Below, piece after piece: positions 1 to 5,916 of a DNA stretch of 9,153 bases. Position 1 is the stretch's first letter, and each line of letters begins with the position of its first letter. The position numbers were made by a program, and so were the translations under genes. The DNA comes from Dehalococcoidia bacterium. Its GTDB lineage: Bacteria > Chloroflexota > Dehalococcoidia > Tepidiformales > Tepidiformaceae. The stretch lies in NCBI GenBank assembly GCA_009838385.1, contig VXRS01000153.1, forward strand, positions 224 through 9,376. The letters are read 5' to 3'. Below the pieces are notes generated by a model. That model saw only the letters and a program-made list of their open reading frames with translations, ran no database searches and was not told the DNA's origin.

Positions 1-2574
1 ACTCCCCACCCCCGGGGCCGGCGGGCCGCGGGGGGGGGGGGGGGGCGGGCGCCGGCGCCGGGGGGCGCCATCGCCACGGTCATCGCCGCGGTCTTCGGAA
101 CGATCGTCGGCGCGGTCGTCGGCAGCAACGGGCTCAACGCCGTCGTAGTCGAGGTTGTCGTCGAAGTCCTCTTCGACGGCGCCATTGACTTCGGCAGCGG
201 CGACAGGCGTCTCTTCCTCGAGTTCCGGTTCCGGCTCGCGCTCGGGGCGACGGGGACGCGGGGCACGAGACTCCGGGCCTCGGTCGCGGTCACGGTCACG
301 ATCGCGGTCCCGGTCCCTGTCGCGGGGCCGATCGCGGTCGCGATCGCGGTCCCGGCCACGCGGGCGGTCACGATCCCGGCCACGGTCCCGGCCGCCACGT
401 TCTCGGCCACCGCGATCGCGGCCACCACGGTCGCGGTCCCGGCCACGATCGCGGTCACGCGGGCGGTCGTCGGAGTCGGGGGAGGCGCCAACGCGGCCGC
501 TGCGGGCCGTGAGGTTGACGCGCCCGAGCGAGTCGATCTCGGTGACAGTGACGGTGAGCTCATCGCCCACGGAGACCACATCCTCGACGCGCTCGACACG
601 CTCCTCGCTGAGCTCGGAGATGTGTACGAGGCCGTCCTTGCCGGGAAGGATCTCGACGAAGGCGCCGAAGTTGAGGATGCGGGTGACGGGACCGGTGTAG
701 GTCTCGCCGACGCCGATCTCCTTGGTGAGGCCCTCGATCATGCGGATGGCGATATCGGCGGCGTCGCCCTCGACAGCGGAGACGAAGATGGTGCCGTCTT
801 CCTGGATGTCGACGTTGGCGCCGCCGGAATCCTCCTGGATCTTGCGGATGACGCGGCCACCAGGACCGATGACCGTCCCGATCTGCTCCTGGTCGATCTT
901 GATGATGTAGACCTTGGGGGCGTGCTCGGAGACGGACTCGCGCGGCTTCTCGATGACCTCACCCATGCGCTCAAGGAGGAACATGCGGGCTTCCCGAGCC
1001 TGGGAGAGGGCGGTCTCGAGCAGCTCGCGGGAGACGCCGCCGATCTTGATGTCCATCTGGAGGGCGGTGATGCCCTCCTCCGTGCCGGCGACCTTGAAGT
1101 CCATGTCGCCCATGAAGTCTTCCTGGCCGGCGATGTCGGTGAGGACGGCGTAGTTGTCGTCGTCGCCCATGATCAGGCCCATGGCGATGCCGGCGACGGG
1201 GGCGGAGAGGGGCACGCCTGCGTCCATCAGGGCGAGGGTGCTGCCACAGACGCTGGCCATGGAGGTCGAACCGTTGGAGGAGAGCACCTCGCTCACGAGG
1301 CGGAGGGCGTAGGGGAACTCCGTCTCGGGCGGGATGACGGGAAGGAGGGCGCGCTCGGCGAGAGCGCCGTGCCCGATCTCGCGGCGGCCGGCGCCACGCA
1401 TGGGGCGCGCCTCGCCGACGGAGTAGGGCGGGAAGTTGTAGTGGTGCATGTAGCGCTTCGACTCGTCCGGGGAGAGCGTGTCGAGCTTCTGCGCCATGTT
1501 CATGCCGCCGAGGGTGGCGATGGTGAGCACCTGGGTCTCGCCGCGCTTGAACAGGCCGGAGCCGTGCGTGCGGGGGAGGGTGCCTACGTGGATGTCGAGG
1601 GGGCGGATCTCGGTCGTTTCGCGGTCGTCGGCGCGACGGCCCTCGTTCAGGATGCGGTCGCGCATGGCCTTCTTGATGACGGCGTAGAGGGCGTCACCGA
1701 TGTCTCGCTTGTCGAAGCGGTCCTCGAACTGCTCGGTGAGCTCGGCGCGGACGCGCTTGTTCTCTTCGCTGCGCTCGCTGGCGGCGTTCGAGACGAGGTC
1801 GTCGAGGCGGCCGGAAAGGGCGTCGCGGACGGCCTCGATCGCCTCCTCGTTGTCGACGGCGGGGGTGTAGTCCTTCTTGACGGGGGCGGCGTCCGCGGCG
1901 ATTTCCTCGATGAGGCCGTTGATGGCGGAGTTCGCCTCCATGGCGATCTCCATCGCCTCGATGACGGCGTCCTCGGGAACCTCGGTGGCGCCCGCCTCGA
2001 CCATCATGACGGCGTCCTTCGTGCCCGCGACGATTAGGTCGAGGTCGCCCTCGGCGGCTTCGGCGAAGGTGGGGTTCACGACGTACTCGCCGTCGATGCG
2101 GCCGACGCGGACGCTGCTGACGGGGCCGTTGAAGGGGATGTCGCTGATGCTGAGGGCGGCGCTGGCGCCGACGGTGATGAGGGTGTCGGGCTGGTGCTCG
2201 CGGTCGGAGGAGAGGGTGGTGGCGACGATCTGGACCTCGTTGCGGAAGCCCTTGGGGAAGAGGGGGCGGATGGAGCGGTCGGTGAGGCGCATGGCGAGGA
2301 TGCCATCGCTGGAGGGGCGACCCTCGCGCCGGGGGAAGCCGCCGGGGATCTTGCCCACGGCGTAGAGGCGCTCTTCGTAATCGACGGTCAGGGGGAAGAA
2401 ATCGATGCCCTCACGGGGGTCGGCCATACAGGCCGTGACAAGGACGACGGTATCGCCCTGGCGCACGGTGACGGCGCCGTTGGCGAGGCCGGCGAGAGCG
2501 CCGTGCTGGATGAGTAGGGGCTTGCCGCCGATCTCGACTTCGTAGGTACGGATGCTGGATTCGGTTGCTGTCAT
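1..2574 (-). CDS. pnp: Polynucleotide phosphorylase (PNPase), 3' end beyond window edge
   Basis: 3'-5' exoribonuclease that uses phosphate to degrade RNA and works in the cytoplasm, often with a degradosome. The reading frame is open from the start to the window edge, at least 858 residues against about 700 for typical PNPases. Two RNase PH cores are followed by a KH domain (GPGG at residues 570-573) and an S1 domain (about 620-691). The second core has the motif [15 protein letters not shown], and its Asp residues at 486 and 492 match the metal-binding aspartates known in the E. coli enzyme. After S1 there is a tail of at least 165 residues: an Arg-Asp/Arg-Gly repeat (about 704-765), then an acidic stretch. 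The ATG at 2574 lacks a well-spaced ribosome site; an in-frame GTG at 2586 lies 4 bases after AAGGGA and may be the true start. It lies downstream of rpsO, the usual operon order. The last residues before the edge are unreliable because of a 16-G run. Confidence 0.96.
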   Translation of the reverse strand, partial: MTATESSIRTYEVEIGGKPLLIQHGALAGLANGAVTVRQGDTVVLVTACMADPREGIDFFPLTVDYEERLYAVGKIPGGFPRREGRPSSDGILAMRLTDRSIRPLFPKGFRNEVQIVATTLSSDREHQPDTLITVGASAALSISDIPFNGPVSSVRVGRIDGEYVVNPTFAEAAEGDLDLIVAGTKDAVMMVEAGATEVPEDAVIEAMEIAMEANSAINGLIEEIAADAAPVKKDYTPAVDNEEAIEAVRDALSGRLDDLVSNAASERSEENKRVRAELTEQFEDRFDKRDIGDALYAVIKKAMRDRILNEGRRADDRETTEIRPLDIHVGTLPRTHGSGLFKRGETQVLTIATLGGMNMAQKLDTLSPDESKRYMHHYNFPPYSVGEARPMRGAGRREIGHGALAERALLPVIPPETEFPYALRLVSEVLSSNGSTSMASVCGSTLALMDAGVPLSAPVAGIAMGLIMGDDDNYAVLTDIAGQEDFMGDMDFKVAGTEEGITALQMDIKIGGVSRELLETALSQAREARMFLLERMGEVIEKPRESVSEHAPKVYIIKIDQEQIGTVIGPGGRVIRKIQEDSGGANVDIQEDGTIFVSAVEGDAADIAIRMIEGLTKEIGVGETYTGPVTRILNFGAFVEILPGKDGLVHISELSEERVERVEDVVSVGDELTVTVTEIDSLGRVNLTARSGRVGASPDSDDRPRDRDRGRDRDRGGRDRGGRERGGRDRGRDRDRPRGRDRDRDRDRPRDRDRDRDRDRDRDRGPESRAPRPRRPEREPEPELEEETPVAAAEVNGAVEEDFDDNLDYDGVEPVAADDRADDRSEDRGDDRGDGAPRRRRPPPPPPRGPPAPGVGS
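30..45. repeat. 16-base G homopolymer near the window edge
   Basis: Sixteen consecutive G, flanked by almost pure G/C sequence up to base 60. On the minus strand it would encode a proline run in the PNPase tail. Position and composition suggest a read or contig-end artefact, so the pnp frame beyond it should not be trusted. Confidence 0.8.
280..465 (-). repeat. Arg-Asp/Arg-Gly coding repeat in the PNPase tail
   Basis: A degenerate repeat built from CG(N)GAC-type codons encodes an alternating Arg-Asp tract broken by Arg-Gly-Gly units, about residues 704-765 of PNPase. It is low complexity and probably disordered. Similar basic/acidic tracts occur in other RNA-degradation proteins and can bind RNA; that role here is inferred. 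Confidence 0.85.
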
Positions 2575-2689
2575 GTCTGTGTTCACACTTTCCCTTGCGG
2601 CGTCCGCCGCGGTGTCAGGTCGGTTCGGGAGGGCTCAGTGGCAGGCTGCGGCCCAGCGCGGGGGCAAGGCCGGGGAGAAAGAGGGTGGG
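2575..2689 (-). promoter_or_regulatory. rpsO-pnp intergenic leader with GC hairpin beside the pnp ribosome site
   Basis: This 115-base spacer contains an inverted repeat, GCGGCG (2597-2602) and CGCCGC (2605-2610). As minus-strand RNA it could form at least a 5-bp all-GC stem with a GGAC loop. It ends directly against AAGGGA (2591-2596), the best ribosome site for pnp. No T-run follows, so it is not an intrinsic terminator. A hairpin in the pnp leader is the site of RNase III/PNPase autoregulation in E. coli; an equivalent role here is inference only. Confidence 0.4.
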
Positions 2690-2956
2690 CTAGCGGCGCA
2701 GCCCGAGGCGCCCGATGAGCGTTCGGTACCTGTTTACATCCCGCTTGTTGAGGTAGCGCAACAGCCTGCGACGCTGGCCGACGAGCTTCAGCAGCCCGCG
2801 GCGCGTGTGGTAGTCGTGCTTGTGCTCCTGCAGGTGCGCGGTCAGGTACTTGATGCGCTCAGTGAGGAGCGCCACCTGTACTTCAGGGGAGCCGGTATCG
2901 CCTTCGTTCTGGGCGTACTCCCGGATCAGGGCCTCTTTCGTTTCCTGGGCCAGCAA
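2690..2956 (-). CDS. rpsO: Small ribosomal subunit protein S15
   Basis: Primary 16S rRNA-binding protein that helps build the central platform of the 30S subunit. The 88-residue length matches the family. Conserved segments are clear: [17 protein letters not shown] (residues 19-35), the [15 protein letters not shown] block (42-56) and the QRRRLLRYL block (61-69) with a short basic C-terminus. The start is TTG at 2956; no ATG or GTG is available before an upstream in-frame stop, and TTG gives the usual N-terminus. A purine-rich AAGGAAG lies at 2971-2977, about 14 bases upstream, which is longer than ideal. The gene is transcribed leftward into pnp after 115 bases and diverges from the P-loop gene. 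S15 often represses its own translation by binding its mRNA leader. Confidence 0.97.
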   Translation of the reverse strand: MLAQETKEALIREYAQNEGDTGSPEVQVALLTERIKYLTAHLQEHKHDYHTRRGLLKLVGQRRRLLRYLNKRDVNRYRTLIGRLGLRR

Positions 2957-2969
2957 ACTTGCTCGTTCG

Positions 2970-3000
2970 ACTTCCTTTACCTGTCTTCAGGGAGGAAAGT
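2970..3000 (-). promoter_or_regulatory. Possible stem-loop in the rpsO leader
   Basis: Nested complementarity on the minus strand: ACTTTCCT (2993-3000) can pair with AGGAAGT (2970-2976) with one bulged base, and inside it CCTG/CAGG pair around a four-base AAGA loop (2980-2991). The outer stem would cover the AAGGAAG ribosome site. If transcription starts near 2989, as the candidate promoter predicts, the outer 5' arm would not be in the RNA, so the two readings compete. Confidence 0.3.
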
Positions 3001-3024
3001 AGCACGAGGGGGAGGTACCGGCAA
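2996..3024 (-). promoter_or_regulatory. Candidate promoter for rpsO-pnp
   Basis: On the minus strand TTGCCG (3019-3024) and TACTTT (2996-3001) are separated by exactly 17 bases. They match the sigma-70 boxes at 4 of 6 and 3 of 6 positions. Transcription would start near 2989, about 33 bases before the rpsO TTG. The spacing is good but the boxes are weak. Confidence 0.35.
3011..3015 (+). promoter_or_regulatory. Ribosome-binding site deciding the P-loop gene start
   Basis: GGAGG lies 10 bases before the TTG at 3026. This favours that start over the much longer open frame beginning at 2552, which would run antisense across all of rpsO. Confidence 0.6.
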
Positions 3025-3025
3025 T

Positions 3026-3541
3026 TTGCCGACACTGGTCCTGCTGAGCGGTTTGCCGGGTTCGGGCAAGACCACGTTCGCAGCGCAGCTCGCGCCGCGA
3101 CTGGACGCCCGCGTGCTCGAGAGCGACCTCGTGCGCCGGGAGCTGTTCCCGAAGCGACGGTACACGCGCAAGGAGAGCGGAGCCGTCTTCGCGGAGGTGC
3201 GGGCGCGGGCGGAGGCGGCGCTGGAACAGGGCCGCCACGTGATCATCGACGCGACGAACCTGCGGGAGTGGGAGCGGCAGGGGTTCCTCGAGCTGGCAGA
3301 ACGGCGCGAGGCGCCCGTGGTGGCGGTGCGGCTGACGGCGCCGGACTCCGTCGTGCGAGAACGGCTCTCAGGGCCGCGCGGGGGCGCCTCCGAAGCGAAC
3401 ATCGGCGTGTACAACCGCATGCGAGGCGAGGAGGAGCCGTTCCGGGCGCCGTGCGTACAGGTGGATTCGCGATACTGTGTGGAGGCGAGCGTGGTCCTGG
3501 CGGCGACGCTCTGCCAGGGAGGCAGGCGGGGAGACGCATGA
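3026..3541 (+). CDS. P-loop kinase-like ATPase (AAA_33 / zeta-toxin-like family)
   Basis: A 171-residue cytoplasmic nucleotide-binding protein. A Walker A motif, GLPGSGKT, occupies residues 9-16, right after a hydrophobic first strand. ESD near residue 36 and the IDATN segment (D75-N78) are typical of the small P-loop kinases grouped as AAA_33, which include polynucleotide-kinase-like and zeta-toxin-like proteins. An Arg-rich lid-like region (RERLSGPRG) follows. The substrate cannot be told from the sequence. The start is TTG at 3026, preceded by GGAGG, giving an N-terminus (MPTLVLLSGLPG) that begins exactly at the P-loop strand. The stop overlaps the next gene's ATG by four bases (ATGA), so the two are probably translated together. 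It diverges from rpsO. No partner antitoxin is evident; housekeeping kinase is as likely as toxin. Confidence 0.82.
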   Translation: MPTLVLLSGLPGSGKTTFAAQLAPRLDARVLESDLVRRELFPKRRYTRKESGAVFAEVRARAEAALEQGRHVIIDATNLREWERQGFLELAERREAPVVAVRLTAPDSVVRERLSGPRGGASEANIGVYNRMRGEEEPFRAPCVQVDSRYCVEASVVLAATLCQGGRRGDA

Positions 3542-3864
3542 GAGGCGAGCAGCCGTTCATCCTGTTGCGAGCGCGTGTGAAGGACGACCGCGCGACGTTC
3601 TCGGCGTGGTTCCGGTCGCAACACCTGCGCGAGGTGGCGAAGATCCCGGGGATCTCGAGCGTGCAGTGGGGAGAGACGCGGGAAGGGACGATGCTGGGCG
3701 TGTACTGCTTCGAGGATGCGCGGGCAATGCAGGGATCGTTCGGGAGCGCGGAGGCGGCGTACGCGAGGGGGATGTGGGCGAGCTGGTCGGATAAGCTGGA
3801 CGAGTTCTCGGTGGAGATGCACTTCGCGCTGACGCCTCCGACGATGACGCTCTCGGTGAACTAG
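3538..3864 (+). CDS. Small protein resembling a dimeric alpha-beta barrel (EthD-like), function unknown
   Basis: A 108-residue protein without signal peptide or membrane segment. The order of elements is a strand (PFILLRARV), a helix ending in Phe-x-x-Trp-Phe-x-x-x-His-Leu-x-x-Val, the turn KIPGISSVQWG, a strand (GTMLGVYCFE), then a Trp-rich helix (MWASWSDKL). This resembles ferredoxin-like dimeric barrels of the EthD/ABM type, where a His-Leu helix is followed by 'PG'. The family assignment is by eye and tentative. The ATG overlaps the stop of the P-loop gene as ATGA, with GGGGAG just upstream, suggesting coupled translation and a shared process. Nothing shows an enzyme active site. Confidence 0.75.
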   Translation: MRGEQPFILLRARVKDDRATFSAWFRSQHLREVAKIPGISSVQWGETREGTMLGVYCFEDARAMQGSFGSAEAAYARGMWASWSDKLDEFSVEMHFALTPPTMTLSVN

Positions 3865-3933
3865 GCGGACGAACCTAAAGGCTAAAGCGCTAGTACAGTG
3901 GGATATTTCCCGGAACTGCTGTAGGCTCGGCCC
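3865..3933 (+). promoter_or_regulatory. Spacer with candidate -10 for the stalk-protein gene
   Basis: TAGGCT (3922-3927) lies six bases before the ATG at 3934, and no ribosome site is visible. This is the layout expected of a leaderless transcript. A short inverted repeat, GGGA-TATT-TCCC (3900-3911), lies just upstream. No convincing -35 box or terminator for the preceding gene is seen. Confidence 0.28.
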
Positions 3934-5070
3934 ATGGACCGGCAGCGGGGGGGATGGTTGTTCGCGGCCCTCGCTGCGCTGGTGGCGGGTGTGGCGCTGG
4001 CGGCAGGACTGGCGGCGGAGCCGAGCGGGGTAGCGCAGGCACAGCCGGGCCTGCCGGGAACGTTCTTCGGCGAGGTGACCGCGGCGGACGGCGACGTAGA
4101 CGGAGGGCTCGATGTCGTCGCATACATCGATGGCACCGTGTGCAGCGAGACGGACACTGAGCAGACCATCCGCGAAGGCGGGGTCACAAAGTACCTCGTG
4201 GTGGTGCTCTCCGAGGAGGGGAAGGCGGGGTGCGGCGTGGCCGCCGCCGAGGACGGCACCGGAGCGTCGGAGGTGCACTTCAAGATCGGTGACCGGTTCG
4301 CCGAAGAAACGGGGGCCTGGCGGGCAGCGCCACAGGAGCTGGACCTGACGCTGCCGTCGGCTCCACCGGAGCCGGTCGAGCCGACGGAAACGCCAACGGC
4401 TGCCGATCCCGGGGAACCGGAGGAGCCTGCCGAGCCTGAGGAACCCGGGGAACCAGAGGAGCCGGCCGAGCCCGAAGAACCGGGGGAGCCCGAGGAGCCG
4501 ACTGAGCCCGCGGAAACCGAGGTACCCACGGAGACCGAGGAGCCGACCGACACCGAGGAGCCGGCTGAGACCGAAGAGCCCGAGGATACCGAGGAGCCAA
4601 CGGAAACAACTGAACCCGCCGAGACCACCGAAGAGACGCCTGTACCCACCGAGGCCGTTGAGGCGACAGAAGTGGCGACCGCCACGCCAACCCCGGCGCC
4701 GACGCCAACGGCTGCCGCAACGCCGGTCGCGACCGAGGCCCCTGCGGCCACCGAGCCCCCTGCGGCGACGGAAGCGCCCACGCCCGCGGCAACGGATACA
4801 CCCGCTCCTCCAGCCCCGGATGAGACTGAGGAGACCGGCGGCGCGGGCGCCGGCACCACCGCGCTCATCGTCGTGCTCTCGGTGGTAGCGGGGCTGGCTG
4901 CGATTAGCACCGTGTTCTTCCTGTGGATGGCGAGGTCTCCAGCGACAGCGGGTGGCGTAGCCGGTGGGAGCGAGACGGGCGGCGCCCAGTTCGCTGCCAT
5001 GGGAAGCGGGGCCAGGGACCGGCTGGCGACGCTCTGGGACAGCATTCGGTCAAGAATCCAGCGACCGTAG
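3934..5070 (+). CDS. Secreted, membrane-anchored protein with beta domain and Pro/Glu/Thr stalk
   Basis: A 378-residue protein. The N-terminal signal peptide (basic MDRQR, hydrophobic core, likely cleavage near AQA about residue 35) is followed by a domain of about 105 residues (38-143). That domain has the pattern G-x-V...G-x-x-V-x-A-Y-I-D-G-x-x-C and only two cysteines (C70, C100), which may form a disulfide; this style is common in Chloroflexota secreted proteins. A long stalk (about 145-303) is first Pro-Glu-rich with 12-residue repeats and then Thr/Ala/Pro-rich. A hydrophobic helix (about 308-333) crosses the membrane, leaving a 45-residue tail with basic residues. No LPxTG is present; the nearest thing is TEETG at 298-302. 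It stands directly before two sortases, so it may be their substrate or partner, which is inference. The function of the folded domain is unknown. Confidence 0.85.
   Translation: MDRQRGGWLFAALAALVAGVALAAGLAAEPSGVAQAQPGLPGTFFGEVTAADGDVDGGLDVVAYIDGTVCSETDTEQTIREGGVTKYLVVVLSEEGKAGCGVAAAEDGTGASEVHFKIGDRFAEETGAWRAAPQELDLTLPSAPPEPVEPTETPTAADPGEPEEPAEPEEPGEPEEPAEPEEPGEPEEPTEPAETEVPTETEEPTDTEEPAETEEPEDTEEPTETTEPAETTEETPVPTEAVEATEVATATPTPAPTPTAAATPVATEAPAATEPPAATEAPTPAATDTPAPPAPDETEETGGAGAGTTALIVVLSVVAGLAAISTVFFLWMARSPATAGGVAGGSETGGAQFAAMGSGARDRLATLWDSIRSRIQRP
4411..4509 (+). repeat. 36-base tandem repeat in the stalk region
   Basis: Two full copies (4411-4446, 4447-4482) and a partial third (4483-4509) encode GEPEEPAEPEEP from residue 160 on. 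Synonymous differences between copies show they are not brand new. Such coding repeats can change stalk length by slippage. Confidence 0.8.
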
Positions 5071-5084
5071 GTTCCGACCAACCG

Positions 5085-5090
5085 TATACT
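5085..5090 (+). promoter_or_regulatory. Candidate -10 box for the first sortase gene
   Basis: TATACT matches the sigma-70 -10 consensus at five of six positions. It lies in the 65-base gap after the stalk-protein stop, about 45 bases before the sortase GTG. The sequence 17 bases upstream (CGACCG) is a poor -35. It could allow the sortase to be expressed apart from the stalk gene. Confidence 0.33.
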
Positions 5091-5125
5091 TGGGAATCGG
5101 TGGGAACGATCCCCGCGGGGTGCAC

Positions 5126-5133
5126 GGAGAGGG
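5126..5133 (+). promoter_or_regulatory. Ribosome-binding site deciding the first sortase start
   Basis: GGAGAGGG, with GGAG six bases before GTG 5136. It supports this start over the in-frame ATG at 4923, which would overlap the stalk gene by about 150 bases and add a polar N-terminus ahead of the signal segment. Confidence 0.7.
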
Positions 5134-5135
5134 TC

Positions 5136-5906
5136 GTGCGCAGCTGGCGACTGATATCTGGAGTCCTGGTCCTGGCCTTGGCCCTGCTTGTGACCGTTGC
5201 CTGCGCCGGCGCCAGGCCCGACCCTCCCGAACCGACGGCGGAACCGACAGTTGAGCCAACCCCTGTCGCGACACCCGCGCCGACGAGAACGCCGGCCGCG
5301 CCAGCGCCCACCATTCCGCCGCCGCCGGAGAGCCCGACGCCGGAGGCCACGCCGGAGCTGGGACCCTATGACGGCAATCTGGTGTCGATGCGCATCCCCT
5401 CGCTGGGGGTGGAGGCGCCGATCGAGCCGATCGGCCTGGTGGAGGGACGCAACCAGCTCGACGTACCCGAGTGGTACAACATCGGCTGGTACCACATCTA
5501 CGACAAGCCCGGATTCGGAACGAGCTCCCTCTACTCGGCGCACAAGGACTACTGGCCCAACAAAAAGGGTCCGTTCTACGCCCTGACGGAGCTGCAGGAC
5601 GGCGACCAGATCGTGGTGGTGATGGATGACGGCCGCGAGTACGTGTACGAGGTGTTCTTCCAGCGGCGTTACACCAGGGAGAACATCCCGATGTACGACC
5701 TGATCTGGCCGCACAAGGCGAGGAATCCGGAGTTGCTGCGGCCCGAGGGCGAGGAGTGGATCACGCTGTACACCTGCGGTGGTGATTTTGTGGAGCGGAC
5801 CGAGGGCGGGCCGGGCTACTACCTTCACCGGGACGTCGTGATCGGCAGGCTCGTTGAAAAGATTCCACCGCCGGCTGTGGGGACACTCGAAGACGACCGG
5901 CGGTAA
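5136..5906 (+). CDS. Sortase, class F-like, first copy
   Basis: A 256-residue transpeptidase. Sortases cut a C-terminal sorting signal and join the protein to the cell wall or to another protein outside the membrane. The N-terminus is a signal segment (MRSWRLISGVLVLALALLVT) ending in VTVAC, a possible lipobox with Cys23. A Pro/Thr-rich linker (about 28-78) precedes the sortase domain (about 83-243). The catalytic set is visible: His136 in SAHKD, Cys214 in TLYTCGG (the TLxTC motif) and Arg232 in HRDVV. The R-D-x-V-V context resembles class F sortases, but the class call is by eye. The start is GTG 5136, backed by GGAGAGGG. It lies 65 bases after the stalk-protein gene and 10 bases before the second sortase, which shares roughly 70% of its domain residues by hand alignment. 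Confidence 0.9.
   Translation: MRSWRLISGVLVLALALLVTVACAGARPDPPEPTAEPTVEPTPVATPAPTRTPAAPAPTIPPPPESPTPEATPELGPYDGNLVSMRIPSLGVEAPIEPIGLVEGRNQLDVPEWYNIGWYHIYDKPGFGTSSLYSAHKDYWPNKKGPFYALTELQDGDQIVVVMDDGREYVYEVFFQRRYTRENIPMYDLIWPHKARNPELLRPEGEEWITLYTCGGDFVERTEGGPGYYLHRDVVIGRLVEKIPPPAVGTLEDDRR
5482..5514 (+). repeat. Direct repeat shared by the two sortase genes, copy 1a
   Basis: A 33-base block identical to 6272-6304 in the second sortase; it encodes the GWYHIYDKPG motif. Confidence 0.9.
5616..5653 (+). repeat. Direct repeat shared by the two sortase genes, copy 1b
   Basis: A 38-base block identical to 6409-6446; it encodes VVMDDGREYVYEV. Identity at third codon positions points to recent duplication or gene conversion. 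Confidence 0.9.
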
Positions 5907-5909
5907 GCT
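5904..5909 (+). promoter_or_regulatory. Possible -10 box for a leaderless second sortase
   Basis: TAAGCT overlaps the stop of the first sortase and ends seven bases before ATG 5917, where no ribosome site is seen. The layout mirrors TAGGCT before the stalk-protein gene. It may be chance. Confidence 0.2.
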
Positions 5910-5916
5910 GGCAACC

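Noticed and set aside
280..465. Repeats resembling a CRISPR array
   Set aside because: The units are short and degenerate, lack unique spacers, and lie inside the PNPase reading frame.
622..2037. 471-residue open frame on the plus strand
   Set aside because: Exactly antisense to pnp, whose catalytic, KH and S1 motifs are all intact; the translation is an Asp/Gly/Val-rich codon-bias shadow.
2552..3025. Upstream extension of the P-loop gene to an ATG at 2552
   Set aside because: It would read antisense through all of rpsO; GGAGG and a TTG at 3026 give a family-like N-terminus.
2977..4278. 433-residue open frame on the minus strand
   Set aside because: Antisense to three genes in a row, Arg/Pro-rich, with no recognisable motif.
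4923..5135. Upstream ATG start for the first sortase
   Set aside because: It overlaps the stalk-protein gene by about 150 bases and puts polar sequence before the signal segment; GTG 5136 has a ribosome site.
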